Made by a program: the position numbers and the translations under genes. Under the pieces are notes generated by a model. The model was not told where the DNA came from, did not search any database, and was given only the letters and a program-made list of their open reading frames with translations. From Cohnella mopanensis (GTDB lineage Bacteria > Bacillota > Bacilli > Paenibacillales > Paenibacillaceae): a DNA stretch of 64,000 nt. The stretch's first letter is position 1. Each line of letters opens with the position of its first letter. The DNA lies in NCBI RefSeq assembly GCF_022352055.1, contig NZ_JAKRWM010000013.1, positions 62,001 through 126,000 of the forward strand. Direction: 5' to 3'. Of the stretch, positions 25,849 to 36,474 are shown piece by piece.

Positions 25849-27201
25849 ATGGAACGTTTCTTTAAGCTGAAGGAACTGGGGACGAATGTACGCACAGAGA
25901 TCATGGCAGGAATTACGACCTTCATGACAATGGCTTACATTCTAGTCGTTAACCCGGGCATTTTATCGGGAGCAGATTTGAGCTTTACTTCTGTTTTCCT
26001 GGCAACTGCGCTTGCTGCAGGTATTTTTACGATTGCGATGGGATTGTTCGTTAACTTTCCGGTAGCCTTGGCGCCGGGGATGGGGCTTAACGCATTCTTC
26101 GCCACGACGATCGTCACTTCGAAGGCGACGGGACATCCGATCACGCCGGAGATGGGACTCGCGGCCGTATTTATTTCAGGGATTATCTTCTTCATCTTAA
26201 CGGTTACTCATATCCGCCAATTACTTATCGTAGCGATACCCGATGGATTGAAACATGCGATTACGGTCGGTATCGGTTTGTTCATTGCGATCGTCGGCAT
26301 GAAAACGAGCGGTCTCGTGACCATCTTGGTGTTCGGCGATGGCAGCACGTTGCTCTCGATGGGCAACTTGGAAAATCCAAGCGTGTGGTTAACTATCGTA
26401 GGCTTGGCGATTATCGGAGTTTTCATGGTATTGCGCGTTAAAGGCGCGATCTTGCTAGGTATGGTCGTCATCACTCTGATCGGAGCGCTTCCGGGCGTTG
26501 ACTTGGTCAACTTCAGTTCGTTGAAAGGCGCGGACTGGGCTCCTGATTTCGGCGAATTGAATTTCTGGAGCATGGACTTCGCCGATCTCTTTACGACAGG
26601 GCTGTTAACGGCTATCGCAACCTTTACGTTCGTTGAGTTGTTCGATACTTTCGGAACGCTGGTCGGTACGGCCAACCGCGCCGGATTTTTCAAAAATAAA
26701 GAAGAAGGCACGAAAAAGGTCGGTAAAGCAATGTTCGTTGACGCAGTAGCGGTCAGCGGCGGCGCGATGCTCGGAACGAGCACGGTTACGGCTTACGTGG
26801 AAAGCTCTGCCGGCGTTGCCGAAGGCGGACGTACGGGATTAACTTCCGTTACGACAGGCGTATTGTTCCTGCTTTCGTTGTTCTTATTGCCGATCGCCTT
26901 GTTGATTCCAGCTCCGGCGACTAGCGCAGCGCTTATCATTGTCGGCGTGCTCATGGTTCAATCCGTTAAAGAAATCGAATTTACCGACCTTGTTATCGGT
27001 ATTCCCGCTTTCTTGACGATTACGATCATGGCGTTCACTTACAATATCGCCAACGGAATTTCCTTCGGTATCGTATCTTATGTCATCCTCGCTTTCGTAG
27101 CGAACTTGGCCGGAGACAAGAAACATAAGATTCACTGGCTGATGTGGGTCGTGTTCTTTATCGTTATCGCAAGATACGTATTCGTCGGCTCGCAAGGCTA
27201 A
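25849..27201 (+). CDS. pbuG: Guanine/hypoxanthine permease (AzgA family)
   Basis: A 450-residue NCS2/AzgA-type purine uptake protein with about 12-14 membrane helices. It shows the family motifs GITTFMTMAYILVVNPG near the N-terminus, GMGLNAFF, FDTFGTLVG and SGGAMLGTSTVTAYVESSAG. It imports guanine and hypoxanthine with protons. PurR boxes and a guanine riboswitch in front show it is shut down when purines are plentiful, like the pur operon that follows. Start ATG 25849, with GGGAGA about 14 bases upstream. The substrate call rests on both the family and the riboswitch class. Confidence 0.92.
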   Translation: MERFFKLKELGTNVRTEIMAGITTFMTMAYILVVNPGILSGADLSFTSVFLATALAAGIFTIAMGLFVNFPVALAPGMGLNAFFATTIVTSKATGHPITPEMGLAAVFISGIIFFILTVTHIRQLLIVAIPDGLKHAITVGIGLFIAIVGMKTSGLVTILVFGDGSTLLSMGNLENPSVWLTIVGLAIIGVFMVLRVKGAILLGMVVITLIGALPGVDLVNFSSLKGADWAPDFGELNFWSMDFADLFTTGLLTAIATFTFVELFDTFGTLVGTANRAGFFKNKEEGTKKVGKAMFVDAVAVSGGAMLGTSTVTAYVESSAGVAEGGRTGLTSVTTGVLFLLSLFLLPIALLIPAPATSAALIIVGVLMVQSVKEIEFTDLVIGIPAFLTITIMAFTYNIANGISFGIVSYVILAFVANLAGDKKHKIHWLMWVVFFIVIARYVFVGSQG

Positions 27202-27242
27202 TTTCTTAGCGTTTATGAACCGAAAGGTTCATGGCATAAATC

Positions 27243-27293
27243 AACCCCGCTTCACTTCCGAACAGACGGAGGTGGGGCGGGGTTTTAATTTTC
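27243..27293 (+). terminator. Terminator of pbuG
   Basis: AACCCCGC (27243-27250) pairs with GCGGGGTT (27277-27284), with inner CAC/GTG and TCCG/CGGA pairs, then TTTTAATTTT. Confidence 0.88.
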
Positions 27294-27404
27294 TTATATA
27301 GACAAGAGCATTGAAGTTGGGTAATCACTAGGAAAACTTTACATTATTTGAAATTGGGTGCATGTTCTCGCGCGCAAAGGGGTCCGAGAGTATATATATG
27401 TGTC

Positions 27405-27450
27405 AAAATCCGAACGTTAATATTTCATGATAACAAAAGTGTTCGTCTTT
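27405..27450. promoter_or_regulatory. Paired PurR boxes of the pur operon
   Basis: AAATCCGAACGTT and an inverted CGAAC core (GTTCG at 27441-27445) are spaced as two opposed PurBoxes. They end just upstream of the -35 box. Confidence 0.78.
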
Positions 27451-27452
27451 GT

Positions 27453-27482
27453 TTGACAGTCCACCCCAGTCTGCGGTAAACT
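27453..27482 (+). promoter_or_regulatory. SigA promoter of the pur operon
   Basis: TTGACA (27453-27458), an 18-base spacer, TAAACT (27477-27482). Confidence 0.75.
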
Positions 27483-27534
27483 AAGAAGCGTTAAAAGAGC
27501 CTGTTTCTTGCCTTCATCAAGGTAAGAAGCAATG

Positions 27535-27598
27535 CGCGTATAAGTCGGGAATCGGCCCGAACGTCTCTACCCGGAAACCCTAATTTCCGGACTACGCG
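27535..27598 (+). ncRNA. Purine (guanine-class) riboswitch aptamer of purE
   Basis: P1 is CGCGT (27535-27539) with ACGCG (27594-27598). P2 is GGGAATCGGCCCG and P3 is CCGGAAACCCTAATTTCCGG. The GTCTCTACC junction is conserved, and GGACTACG has the guanine-specifying C. It lies in the 5' leader about 190 bases before purE. Confidence 0.93.
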
Positions 27599-27699
27599 GC
27601 AATCGCCAACACCATCGATATTGAAGCGCGGACCTTGGATGGTTCGGGCTTTCTCTTGTCGCCGTTGAGCGTTGCTTATAGTAGAAGAGAACTTGAAGG

Positions 27700-27742
27700 T
27701 CGATTGGGGAATACTGACGGTATTCCCATTGATCTTTTTTTT
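27700..27742 (+). terminator. Riboswitch-controlled terminator before purE
   Basis: GGGAATAC (27707-27714) pairs with GTATTCCC (27720-27727), with partly paired flanks, then a run of eight T. It ends about 47 bases before purE. Confidence 0.85.
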
Positions 27743-27789
27743 GTTTATTCGCATGGGAAACAAGATCGCAACTGGGGAAGGGTGGAATC

Positions 27790-28278
27790 ATGTCTTCACT
27801 TGTCGGCGTCATTATGGGAAGTACGTCGGATTGGGAAACGATGAAGAAAGCGTGCGAGGTGCTCGAGGAGCTAAACATTCCATATGAGAAAAAAGTCGTC
27901 TCCGCGCATCGGACACCGGACTTGATGTTCGAATATGCCGAGTCCGCCGTATCGCGGGGCTTGAAAGTTATAATTGCCGGTGCTGGCGGAGCTGCCCATC
28001 TTCCGGGCATGGTCGCAGCCAAAACCGTTCTGCCCGTTATCGGAGTGCCTGTTCAGTCGAAGGCCTTGAACGGGCTTGATTCGTTGTTATCGATCGTCCA
28101 GATGCCGGGCGGCATCCCCGTTGCAACGGTAGCCATCGGTACCGCTGGCGCAACGAATGCGGGATTGCTAGCGGCTCAAATGATCGGTTCCTTCGATCCT
28201 GAAGTGCAAGCCCGATTGTCGGCCCGCCGCGATCGGATCACGCAGGATGTCCTCGACAATGGAGAGTTGCCGGCATGA
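27790..28278 (+). CDS. purE: 5-(Carboxyamino)imidazole ribonucleotide mutase
   Basis: A 162-residue enzyme converting N5-CAIR to CAIR. Characteristic motifs are [18 protein letters not shown] and the [11 protein letters not shown] loop that binds substrate. It is a class I PurE, acting with PurK. Start ATG 27790 with GGGAAGGGTGG upstream. First gene of the twelve-gene pur operon; expression is set by PurR boxes and a guanine riboswitch. The stop overlaps the first possible purK start. Confidence 0.97.
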   Translation: MSSLVGVIMGSTSDWETMKKACEVLEELNIPYEKKVVSAHRTPDLMFEYAESAVSRGLKVIIAGAGGAAHLPGMVAAKTVLPVIGVPVQSKALNGLDSLLSIVQMPGGIPVATVAIGTAGATNAGLLAAQMIGSFDPEVQARLSARRDRITQDVLDNGELPA

Positions 28279-29531
28279 GCAGCGGAGATAAGCTAGTCAG
28301 TTTATTCGGCGGCGAAGGTGCGGCATGCGATGCATTCGGATGCGAAGTTGTAGGAGGGGATGAGGCGGTGACTCTTTCGGGGTCCCGGACGATTCTACCC
28401 GGTGCGACGATAGGGGTGCTGGGCGGAGGACAGTTGGGTCGGATGTTGGCGCATGCGGGTAACCGTCTCGGCTATCGATTCCTGACCCTAGATCCGACTC
28501 CCGATTCTCCTTGCGGACAAACGGCAGCGCAGATCGTAGCTGCTTATGACGATCAGAAGGCTGCGCGGGAGCTGGCCGCCCGCTCGGATGTCATCACGTA
28601 TGAATTCGAGAACGTCGATGCCGACGTAGCGGCTATGCTTGAGACGGAATCCTACGTTCCGCAAGGCAGCGCTTTGCTATACACGACGCAGCATCGCCTT
28701 CGCGAGAAACGCGCGATAGAAGCGGCTGGCGTGAAGGTAGCGCCTTATGCGGAGATCGTTAGCTTAGATAGTTTGCGAGAAGCCGCGGCATCTCTTGGTT
28801 TGCCGGCCGTGTTGAAGACGGCGACCGGAGGGTATGACGGCAAAGGTCAATGGGTACTGAGAACGGATGATCAACTGGAGCAGGCTTGGAACGAAGCGAG
28901 CCGCAGCGGAACGCAACTGGTACTTGAGAAATTCATCGTTTTCGACAAGGAAATATCCGTAATCGCGGCTAGACGGCCTTCGGGCGAAGTGAAAACTTTC
29001 CCGCCTGCGGAAAATATCCATGTTCATAATATATTGCACTTATCTATCGTTCCTGCGCGCATTGACGATTCGGTACGGCAAGAGGCCGAGAAGCTGGCGA
29101 TATCGATCGCGGAGACGCTTGGCGTTGTCGGACTCATCGCGGTTGAGCTGTTCTTGACCGCCGACGGACAATTGTACGTCAACGAGCTTGCGCCAAGGCC
29201 CCACAATTCAGGCCACTATACGATGGAAGCTTGTCGGACGTCGCAATTCGAGCAGCATGTGCGGGCGATCTGCAATCTGCCGCTAGGCGATCCGGCGCTG
29301 CTAACTCCGGTAGTCATGGCAAACATCTTAGGCGAGCATATGGAGCCTCTGATAGCTTGGATGGCAGAACATGATGCTGCGGCCGAGCGTCTCGGAGTCG
29401 AACCGAAGGTTCATCTCTACGGCAAAGCCGAGGCGAAACACAAACGAAAAATGGGACACCTGAACGTGCTCGCTCCTAACGTGGATGCCGCGCTGGAATG
29501 GATAGCCCAATCGAATATATGGAGGGTCTAA
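28275..29531 (+). CDS. purK: 5-(Carboxyamino)imidazole ribonucleotide synthase
   Basis: An ATP-grasp enzyme making N5-CAIR from AIR, bicarbonate and ATP. The nucleotide-binding start [13 protein letters not shown] is followed by the ATP-grasp loop ([13 protein letters not shown]) and [13 protein letters not shown]. The ATG at 28275 overlaps the purE stop (ATGA) and gives 418 residues, with a ~31-residue leader not usual for PurK. An in-frame GTG at 28368 has a stronger ribosome-binding site (AGGAGGGG, 28352-28359) and would give the normal N-terminus. The GTG may be the true or a second start. The open frame between them is why the outer coordinate is given. Confidence 0.95.
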   Translation: MSSGDKLVSLFGGEGAACDAFGCEVVGGDEAVTLSGSRTILPGATIGVLGGGQLGRMLAHAGNRLGYRFLTLDPTPDSPCGQTAAQIVAAYDDQKAARELAARSDVITYEFENVDADVAAMLETESYVPQGSALLYTTQHRLREKRAIEAAGVKVAPYAEIVSLDSLREAAASLGLPAVLKTATGGYDGKGQWVLRTDDQLEQAWNEASRSGTQLVLEKFIVFDKEISVIAARRPSGEVKTFPPAENIHVHNILHLSIVPARIDDSVRQEAEKLAISIAETLGVVGLIAVELFLTADGQLYVNELAPRPHNSGHYTMEACRTSQFEQHVRAICNLPLGDPALLTPVVMANILGEHMEPLIAWMAEHDAAAERLGVEPKVHLYGKAEAKHKRKMGHLNVLAPNVDAALEWIAQSNIWRV

Positions 29532-29537
29532 ACACAC

Positions 29538-30833
29538 ATGTTAGAACGTTATAGCCGCCCCGAGATGCGGGCCATTTGGACGGAAGAAAACAAATTCAAC
29601 GCTTGGCTGGAAGTCGAATTATGCGCGTGCGAAGCATGGGCAGAGTTAGGCCATATTCCTCATGAGGATACGGTAGAGCTTCGCAAGAACGCGAAATTCG
29701 ACATCGATCGCATCAACGAGATCGAGCTGGAAACTCGCCACGACGTAATCGCCTTTACTCGCGCGGTATCCGAAAGCTTGGGCGCCGAGCGCAAATGGGT
29801 GCATTACGGCCTCACTTCGACGGACGTCGTCGATACGGCGATGGGCTACTTGTTGCTTCAAGCCAATAAAATCTTAAAACAAGATATCGTGAACTTCATC
29901 GCGATTTTGCGCGATCAAGCAATCAAATATAAGGACACTCCGATGATGGGCCGTACGCATGGCGTACACGCGGAGCCTACGACTTTCGGGCTGAAGCTGG
30001 CTCTGTGGCACGAAGAAATGAAACGCAACTTGGAGCGCTTCGAACGTGCGGCGGATGGCGTTCAATTCGGTAAAATGTCAGGTGCCGTCGGAACATACGC
30101 GAATATTGATCCTGCGGTAGAGCAATTCGTGTGCAACAAGCTGGGCATTACGGCTGCACCGATCTCGACGCAGACGCTGCAACGCGATCGTCATGCGGAA
30201 TACATGGCGACATTGGCGCTGATCGCGACATCGATCGACAAGTTCGCTACCGAAATTCGCGGCTTGCAGAAGAGCGAATTCCGCGAAGTCGAGGAGCCGT
30301 TCGGCAAAGGCCAGAAAGGTTCGTCGGCGATGCCGCACAAGCGCAACCCGATCGGTTGCGAGAACATGAGCGGATTGTCCCGCGTTATCCGCGGACACAT
30401 GCTGACCGCATACGAGAACGTTCCTCTGTGGCACGAACGCGATATCTCGCACTCCTCCGCGGAGAGAATCATTTTGCCGGATGCGACGATGCTTCTCAAC
30501 TATATGCTTAACCGTTTCGGCAATATCGTGAAAAACTTGACGGTGTTCCCGGAAAATATGAAGCGCAATATGACGCGTACTTACAATGTGCCTTTCTCCG
30601 GCCGGGTCATGACGAAGCTGATCGACAAGGGCTTCAGCCGCGAGCAAGCTTACGATACGGTTCAACCGCGCGCGATGCAGGCGTGGGAAGAACAACGCGA
30701 TTTCCGCGACATCGTGGGATCGACGAAGGAAATTACGGACGTGTTGTCCGCCGAAGAGATCGGGGAATGCTTCGATCCGACTTGGCATCTGAAGCACGTC
30801 GGCACGATTTTCGATCGTTTGGGATTGAAATAA
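29538..30833 (+). CDS. purB: Adenylosuccinate lyase
   Basis: A 431-residue homotetrameric lyase acting twice in purine synthesis: SAICAR to AICAR, and adenylosuccinate to AMP. The fumarase-superfamily signature [10 protein letters not shown] is in the flexible catalytic loop. The catalytic His motifs TSTDVVDTA and [10 protein letters not shown] are present. Start ATG 29538 is six bases after purK, with GGAGGG upstream. Typical length. Confidence 0.97.
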   Translation: MLERYSRPEMRAIWTEENKFNAWLEVELCACEAWAELGHIPHEDTVELRKNAKFDIDRINEIELETRHDVIAFTRAVSESLGAERKWVHYGLTSTDVVDTAMGYLLLQANKILKQDIVNFIAILRDQAIKYKDTPMMGRTHGVHAEPTTFGLKLALWHEEMKRNLERFERAADGVQFGKMSGAVGTYANIDPAVEQFVCNKLGITAAPISTQTLQRDRHAEYMATLALIATSIDKFATEIRGLQKSEFREVEEPFGKGQKGSSAMPHKRNPIGCENMSGLSRVIRGHMLTAYENVPLWHERDISHSSAERIILPDATMLLNYMLNRFGNIVKNLTVFPENMKRNMTRTYNVPFSGRVMTKLIDKGFSREQAYDTVQPRAMQAWEEQRDFRDIVGSTKEITDVLSAEEIGECFDPTWHLKHVGTIFDRLGLK

Positions 30834-30868
30834 GGTAAGCGGCGGCGAAAAGCCCCAAGGAGGCAGAC

Positions 30869-31750
30869 ATGACAACCCAAGCTTTGGCTACGGCCGAAGG
30901 GCTCGTTAAAGCCCCTCTTATCCATAAGGGCAAAGTCCGGGAGCTGTACGATCTCGGAGAACATCTATTAATCGTAGTAACGGACCGGATCTCGGCGTTC
31001 GATTACGTGCTGGATCCCCCCGTACCGGGCAAAGGCAGCGTGTTGAACGGATTAAGCGCTTATTGGTTCGATCAGACGGCGGTCGTTCAGCCTAACCATG
31101 TGGTGCACACCGACGTGGCGTTGCTGGGAGATCTCGTATCCGAGCCGGACAAGCTTGCGGGCCGGATCATGGTCAGCCGCAAAGCGAAAAGGATCGATAT
31201 CGAATGCGTCGTGCGCGGTTACATTACGGGCGGCGGATGGCGGCAATATCAAGCGAACGGACAGGTTAACGGAATTGCGTTGCCTGCGGGTCTGCTCAAG
31301 AACTCTAAGCTGGAGCAACCGATCTTCACTCCGGCGGGCAAGAACGATGTCGGACATGACGAAGACATTCCTTTCGAGGAGATGGCGCGTCGCGTCGGCA
31401 CCGAATTAGCCGAAGGATTGCGGGATCGCAGCCTGAAGCTGTACGAATTCGGCCGGGATTACTGTGCTAAGCGAGGCATTATTCTAGCGGATTGCAAGTT
31501 CGAGTTCGGATTGATAGACGGCGAAATCATTCTTATCGATGAATTGTTTACTCCGGACTCCTCGCGCTTCTGGGCGGAGGAAAATTACAAGCTCGACGTC
31601 GAGATCGACAGCATGGACAAGGAACCGGTTCGCGCCTACTTGGCGGGATCGGATTGGGACAAGAACAGTCCTCCGCCTCCGTTGCCGGATTCGGTCGTAG
31701 AAGCGACTACGTCCAGATATCAGGATATTGCTCGCAAGTTAATGAAGTAA
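30869..31750 (+). CDS. purC: SAICAR synthase
   Basis: A 293-residue enzyme joining aspartate to CAIR with ATP. Motifs: HKGKVRELYDLG at the nucleotide-binding N-terminus, DRISAFDYVL, and LADCKFEFG with LIDELFTPDSSRFW near the C-terminus. It is longer than the ~240-residue Bacillus PurC and resembles the ~295-residue type seen in Paenibacillaceae. Start ATG 30869 with AAGGAGG upstream. It lies 35 bases after purB. Confidence 0.95.
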   Translation: MTTQALATAEGLVKAPLIHKGKVRELYDLGEHLLIVVTDRISAFDYVLDPPVPGKGSVLNGLSAYWFDQTAVVQPNHVVHTDVALLGDLVSEPDKLAGRIMVSRKAKRIDIECVVRGYITGGGWRQYQANGQVNGIALPAGLLKNSKLEQPIFTPAGKNDVGHDEDIPFEEMARRVGTELAEGLRDRSLKLYEFGRDYCAKRGIILADCKFEFGLIDGEIILIDELFTPDSSRFWAEENYKLDVEIDSMDKEPVRAYLAGSDWDKNSPPPPLPDSVVEATTSRYQDIARKLMK

Positions 31751-31787
31751 AAAATCAAATCCATACCCCATATCAGGAGGAACTCCA

Positions 31788-32030
31788 ATGAAAGCAAAGG
31801 TTTACGTAACGATTAAGCAGAACGTGCTCGACCCGCAAGGGAACGCGGTGCAAGGCGCGCTGCATACGCTAGGCTTCAACGAAGTCGGCAAAGTGAGAAT
31901 CGGTAAATACCTGGAATTGGAACTGGATACGAACGATCGCGCGCAAGCGGAGGAAAAGCTCAAAGTGATGTGCGAGAAGCTTCTGGCGAATACGGTTGTC
32001 GAAGACTATCGTTTCGAATTGGAGGGCTGA
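31788..32030 (+). CDS. purS: FGAM synthase subunit PurS
   Basis: An 80-residue subunit that holds glutaminase PurQ and synthase PurL together in the FGAM synthase complex. The sequence [24 protein letters not shown] is the family N-terminus. Start ATG 31788 with AGGAGG upstream. Its stop is eight bases before the purQ ATG and carries that gene's ribosome-binding site. Confidence 0.96.
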   Translation: MKAKVYVTIKQNVLDPQGNAVQGALHTLGFNEVGKVRIGKYLELELDTNDRAQAEEKLKVMCEKLLANTVVEDYRFELEG

Positions 32031-32037
32031 GGCACTC

Positions 32038-32730
32038 ATGAAATTCGCTGTCCTCGTATTTCCGGGCTCTAACTGTGATATTGACTGTTACAAGGCTGTA
32101 GAAGACACTGTCGGCCAATCCGTGGATTACGTATTCCATACGGCAACCGACCTATCCGCATACGATGCGATTCTCGTTCCTGGCGGTTTCTCCTATGGAG
32201 ATTACCTGCGTTGCGGCGCGATCGCGCAATTCGCTCCCGTCATGGCGGAAGTTCAAAAAGCGGCGGAAGCCGGCAAGTTTATCCTAGGTATCTGCAACGG
32301 GTTTCAAATCCTTACGGAATCAGGGCTTCTCCCGGGCGCGCTTATCCGCAACAACTCGCTTAAGTTCCGCTGCCACCAAGTTGATCTGGTAGTCGAGAAC
32401 GCTAGCACTGCTTTTACGAACGCATACAAGCAAGGCGACGTCATCGATATTCCTATCGCTCACGGCGAAGGCAGCTTCTTCGTAGACGACGAAATGTTGG
32501 CTAAGCTGAAAGCGAACAACCAAATCGTTTTCCGCTATGCGGGCGACAATCCGAACGGCTCCGTCGACAACATTGCCGGCGTGTGCAACGAAGCGGGTAA
32601 CGTAGTCGGCATGATGCCGCATCCGGAGCGCGCGGTGAAAGACATCCTCGGTTCCGCAGACGGCGTGAAGATGTTTACGTCAGTATTAAACGCTTGGAGG
32701 GAACGTAATGGCGCAGCAAGTATCCGCTAA
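32038..32730 (+). CDS. purQ: FGAM synthase glutaminase subunit PurQ
   Basis: A 230-residue class I glutamine amidotransferase that feeds ammonia to PurL. The nucleophile Cys lies in [17 protein letters not shown], with His and Glu in MMPHPERA near the C-terminus. Start ATG 32038 has GGAGGG (32021-32026) at the purS end. A longer frame from 31996 would overlap purS and lacks support. The 3' end overlaps purL by 23 bases. Confidence 0.96.
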   Translation: MKFAVLVFPGSNCDIDCYKAVEDTVGQSVDYVFHTATDLSAYDAILVPGGFSYGDYLRCGAIAQFAPVMAEVQKAAEAGKFILGICNGFQILTESGLLPGALIRNNSLKFRCHQVDLVVENASTAFTNAYKQGDVIDIPIAHGEGSFFVDDEMLAKLKANNQIVFRYAGDNPNGSVDNIAGVCNEAGNVVGMMPHPERAVKDILGSADGVKMFTSVLNAWRERNGAASIR

Positions 32731-34963
32731 GGAACCAACTGTCGAGCAAATCGCAGAACAGAAAATATATAAGCAATTCGGAGTATCGGACAAGGAATAT
32801 GATCTGATTTGCGGCTTCATGGGACGTAAACCGAACTACACGGAGATCGGCGTATTCAGCGTAATGTGGTCCGAGCACTGCGCGTACAAAAACTCCAAAC
32901 CGCTCTTGAAGAAGTTCCCGATCACGGGACCTCGCGTATTGATGGGACCTGGCGAAGGCGCCGGAATCGTCGATATCGGCGACAATCAAGCGGTCGTGTT
33001 CAAGATCGAATCTCACAACCATCCATCCGCGGTCGAGCCTTACCAAGGTGCGGCAACGGGCGTCGGCGGTATCATTCGCGATATTTTCTCGATGGGTGCC
33101 CGTCCTGTAGCTTTGCTTAACTCTTTGCGTTTCGGCCGTCTTGAGAATGACCGCGTCCGTTACCTGTTCGAGCACGTGGTCAGCGGGATCGCGGGCTACG
33201 GGAACTGTATCGGAATTCCGACGGTTGCCGGAGAAGTCATGTTCGACGAGGCTTATGAAGGAAATCCGCTCGTTAACGCGATGTGCGTAGGATTGATCGA
33301 TCATGATAAAATCCAACGCGGCGTTGCCAAAGGAATCGGGAACCCGGTGTTCTACGTAGGTCCTGCAACCGGACGCGACGGAATCCATGGTGCGACATTC
33401 GCATCCGAAGATTTGTCCGCGGCATCCGAAGCTAAGCGCTCTGCCGTACAAGTCGGCGATCCGTTCATGGAGAAGCTTGTTATGGAAGCGACTTTGGAAT
33501 TGATCGATTCCGGTATCGTACTCGGTATTCAAGATATGGGCGCGGCCGGATTGACTTGTTCGAGCGCGGAGATGGCGAGTAAAGCCGGTAACGGCATGGA
33601 GCTCTATCTCGATGAGGTTCCTCAGCGTGAAGAGGGCATGACGGCTTACGAAATGATGTTGTCCGAGTCGCAAGAGCGGATGCTATTCGTATGCGAACCT
33701 CAACATGAGGAGCAAGCGAAAGGCATTTTCGAGCGTTGGGGATTGCATTGTGCGAAGGTCGGCAAAGTATCGGACGATGGACGTCTGAAATTGTTCCACA
33801 AGGGCGAGCTTGTCGGCGATATGCCTGTACACGCGCTTGTCGACGATTGCCCGATCTACGAGAAACCGTCGCAAGTTCCTGAGTATTATTTGAAAAATGG
33901 TTCAATCGATACAAACCGCTACGAGCAAGTACTCGACCTGAACGCCGCGCTGAAAAAAGTGCTCGGTTCTCCGTCGCTTGCGAGCAAAGAGTGGGTTTAT
34001 AACCAATATGATTACATGGTTCGTACCGAGACCGCGGTTCGTCCGGGTTCGGATGCTGCCGTCGTTACGATTCGCGGTACGCGCAAAGGTCTTGCGATGA
34101 CGACGGACTGCAACGGACGTTACGTATATCTGGATCCAGAAGTAGGCGGTAAAATCGCGGTAGCGGAAGCAGGACGTAATATTGTATGTTCCGGCGCAGA
34201 ACCGTTAGCGATTACGGACAACCTGAACTTCGGCAGCCCGGAGAAACCAGAAATCTTCTGGCAAATGGAGAAAGCGGTAGACGGTATGGCGGAAGCTTGC
34301 CGCGTGCTCGATACTCCGGTTATCGGCGGTAACGTATCGCTTTACAATGAGAATACGCGCGGCGCGATCTATCCGACTCCAGTCGTCGGCATGGTCGGTC
34401 TCGTACACGATACGGATCACATTACGACTCAAGAATTCAAAGCGGAAGGCGACGTTATCTTCCTGCTTGGCGATACGAAAGCCGAGATCGGCGGAAGCGA
34501 ATTCCAATACGCGGTTCACGGCGTAACGGAAGGCCGTCCTCCAGAGCTTGATCTGGCTACGGAACAGAAACTGCACAAAACGGTGCTTAACGTTATTCAA
34601 CAAGGCCTTGTCGCATCCGCGCATGACTTGTCCGAGGGCGGATTGGCAGCGGCGCTTGCGGAAGCGGGCTTCGGTCGCGGCCTTGGCGCTAACGTCACGT
34701 TCGAGACGAATCTTCGTCCGGATATCGCGTTGTTCAGCGAATCCCAATCTCGTATACTGCTGTCCGCTAAGCCTGAACTTGCGGATAAGCTTGCAGTCGC
34801 GATTACGCTTGCGGGCGTTCCGCTTCAACGTCTGGGTACGGTATCGGGCGATCGCTTGACGGTTAATATCGGCGGCCACGATGCGATCGACGCATCCATC
34901 GCCGAGCTTCGCCAAGTATGGAAGCAAGCGATTCCTAATCATATGGTCGGTAACAAAGCATGA
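32708..34963 (+). CDS. purL: FGAM synthase large subunit PurL
   Basis: A 751-residue small-type PurL that converts FGAR to FGAM with ATP, using ammonia from PurQ. Motifs: [15 protein letters not shown] near residue 55, [20 protein letters not shown], and [14 protein letters not shown] in the second half. Length fits the PurLQS system. ATG 32708 lies within the end of purQ, with GGAGGG just ahead, so translation is coupled. A long antisense frame here is a shadow. Confidence 0.97.
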   Translation: MAQQVSAKEPTVEQIAEQKIYKQFGVSDKEYDLICGFMGRKPNYTEIGVFSVMWSEHCAYKNSKPLLKKFPITGPRVLMGPGEGAGIVDIGDNQAVVFKIESHNHPSAVEPYQGAATGVGGIIRDIFSMGARPVALLNSLRFGRLENDRVRYLFEHVVSGIAGYGNCIGIPTVAGEVMFDEAYEGNPLVNAMCVGLIDHDKIQRGVAKGIGNPVFYVGPATGRDGIHGATFASEDLSAASEAKRSAVQVGDPFMEKLVMEATLELIDSGIVLGIQDMGAAGLTCSSAEMASKAGNGMELYLDEVPQREEGMTAYEMMLSESQERMLFVCEPQHEEQAKGIFERWGLHCAKVGKVSDDGRLKLFHKGELVGDMPVHALVDDCPIYEKPSQVPEYYLKNGSIDTNRYEQVLDLNAALKKVLGSPSLASKEWVYNQYDYMVRTETAVRPGSDAAVVTIRGTRKGLAMTTDCNGRYVYLDPEVGGKIAVAEAGRNIVCSGAEPLAITDNLNFGSPEKPEIFWQMEKAVDGMAEACRVLDTPVIGGNVSLYNENTRGAIYPTPVVGMVGLVHDTDHITTQEFKAEGDVIFLLGDTKAEIGGSEFQYAVHGVTEGRPPELDLATEQKLHKTVLNVIQQGLVASAHDLSEGGLAAALAEAGFGRGLGANVTFETNLRPDIALFSESQSRILLSAKPELADKLAVAITLAGVPLQRLGTVSGDRLTVNIGGHDAIDASIAELRQVWKQAIPNHMVGNKA

Positions 34964-34992
34964 CACCAAGTGTTGCAAATGGGGGGACAGCA

Positions 34993-36456
34993 GTGACACA
35001 GCTCTGGACCGGGGACTATTACAACGAGGGCAATGGCAGCAAAGACTCTATTTTCGACAAATTGAAGGAAGAGTGCGGCGTATTCGGGGTGTTCGGTCAT
35101 CCCGATGCGGCTAATCTATCCTATTACGGTTTGCATGCGTTGCAGCACCGCGGCGAAGAAAGCTGCGGAATTTGCACTTCGGATGACGGTATGTTCCATT
35201 ACCATCGGGGGATGGGGCTCGTTAAAGAAGTGTTCGACCGCGACAGCTTGGAATCGTTAAAGGGTAGTCAAGCGATCGGCCATGTTCGGTACTCCACATC
35301 GGGCGGAAGCGGACTGGCTAACGCGCAACCTCTTGTGTTCAAATATCGCGGAGGGGACTTGGCGGTATGCACGAACGGTAACTTGGTTAACGAGCCGGGC
35401 GTACGCAAAGAACTCGAGGATTCGGGATCGATTTTCCAGACGACAAGCGACACTGAGGTTATCGCGCATTTGATCGCACGTTCTCCTAAGAGCCTTGTCG
35501 ATGCGGTTAGAGATGCTTTTGCGCGATTGATCGGCGGTTTCGCGTTCCTTATTCAAACGCAAGGTCAGCTAATCGCGGCCTGCGATCCCCATGGTCTTCG
35601 TCCGCTCGTTATGGGACGGTTAGGGGAAGCTTATATATTCGCATCCGAATCGTGCGCTTTAGAAACGATTGGCGCGGTATACGTAAGGGATGTCCAACCG
35701 GGCGAGCTGCTCGTGCTCGATCAGAACGGATTGCGCGAAGAGCGGTTCGCTCCGATGGAACGCCGCGCGGTGTGCGCAATGGAGTATATCTATTTCGCAA
35801 GACCGGACAGCGACATCTATGGCGTGAACCTGCATTCCTCCCGTAAGCGTATGGGCCAGCAGCTTGCGCAAGAATCGTTCGTCGACGCGGATATCGTGAC
35901 CGGCGTGCCGGATTCGAGTATATCGGCGGCTATCGGCTATGCGGAGCAGACTGGAATTCCATATGAGCTAGGTTTGATCAAAAATAAATATACCGGACGT
36001 ACTTTCATCCAGCCTTCTCAAGAGCTACGCGAGAAAGGCGTGAAAATGAAGCTGTCCGCCGTACGTAAAGTCGTCGAGGGCAAACGGGTCGTCATGATCG
36101 ACGATTCGATCGTTCGGGGCACGACTTCGCTGCGGATCGTGAACATGCTTCGCGAAGCCGGAGCTTTAGAAGTTCACGTGCGTATAACATCGCCGCCATT
36201 CATGAATCCTTGTTACTATGGCATAGATACGCCTAACCCGGCGGACCTGATTGCTTCCAGCAAGACGGTGGAGGAAATTCGTCAGGCGATTAACGCCGAC
36301 TCGCTCTATTTCTTAAGCGAGAAGGGCTTGATCGATTCCGTCGGCGGCCACGACAACGAGTACAATCGCGGACTGTGCTTAGCTTGCTTCAACAACGACT
36401 ATCCAACCCCAGTCGAGTTCGAAGACGCTAAGCTGACTTCCTGCAGCTGCGACTGA
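34993..36456 (+). CDS. purF: Amidophosphoribosyltransferase
   Basis: First committed step: PRPP plus glutamine to phosphoribosylamine. From GTG 34993 (GGGGGGA ribosome-binding site) the protein has 487 residues. The first 27 form a propeptide removed to expose the catalytic Cys28 (ECGVFGVFG). The PRPP site VMIDDSIVRGTTS and the 4Fe-4S cysteines (PCYYG, CLACF) of the Bacillus-type enzyme are present. An upstream ATG at 34960 overlaps the purL stop and adds 11 residues; it is possible but less like the family. Confidence 0.96.
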   Translation: MTQLWTGDYYNEGNGSKDSIFDKLKEECGVFGVFGHPDAANLSYYGLHALQHRGEESCGICTSDDGMFHYHRGMGLVKEVFDRDSLESLKGSQAIGHVRYSTSGGSGLANAQPLVFKYRGGDLAVCTNGNLVNEPGVRKELEDSGSIFQTTSDTEVIAHLIARSPKSLVDAVRDAFARLIGGFAFLIQTQGQLIAACDPHGLRPLVMGRLGEAYIFASESCALETIGAVYVRDVQPGELLVLDQNGLREERFAPMERRAVCAMEYIYFARPDSDIYGVNLHSSRKRMGQQLAQESFVDADIVTGVPDSSISAAIGYAEQTGIPYELGLIKNKYTGRTFIQPSQELREKGVKMKLSAVRKVVEGKRVVMIDDSIVRGTTSLRIVNMLREAGALEVHVRITSPPFMNPCYYGIDTPNPADLIASSKTVEEIRQAINADSLYFLSEKGLIDSVGGHDNEYNRGLCLACFNNDYPTPVEFEDAKLTSCSCD

Positions 36457-36474
36457 TGAGGGTCACCGATAGGT

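Noticed and set aside
32675..33673. 332-residue open frame on the minus strand
   Set aside because: It lies fully antisense to the purL start, has no ribosome-binding site and no family resemblance; purL is certain.
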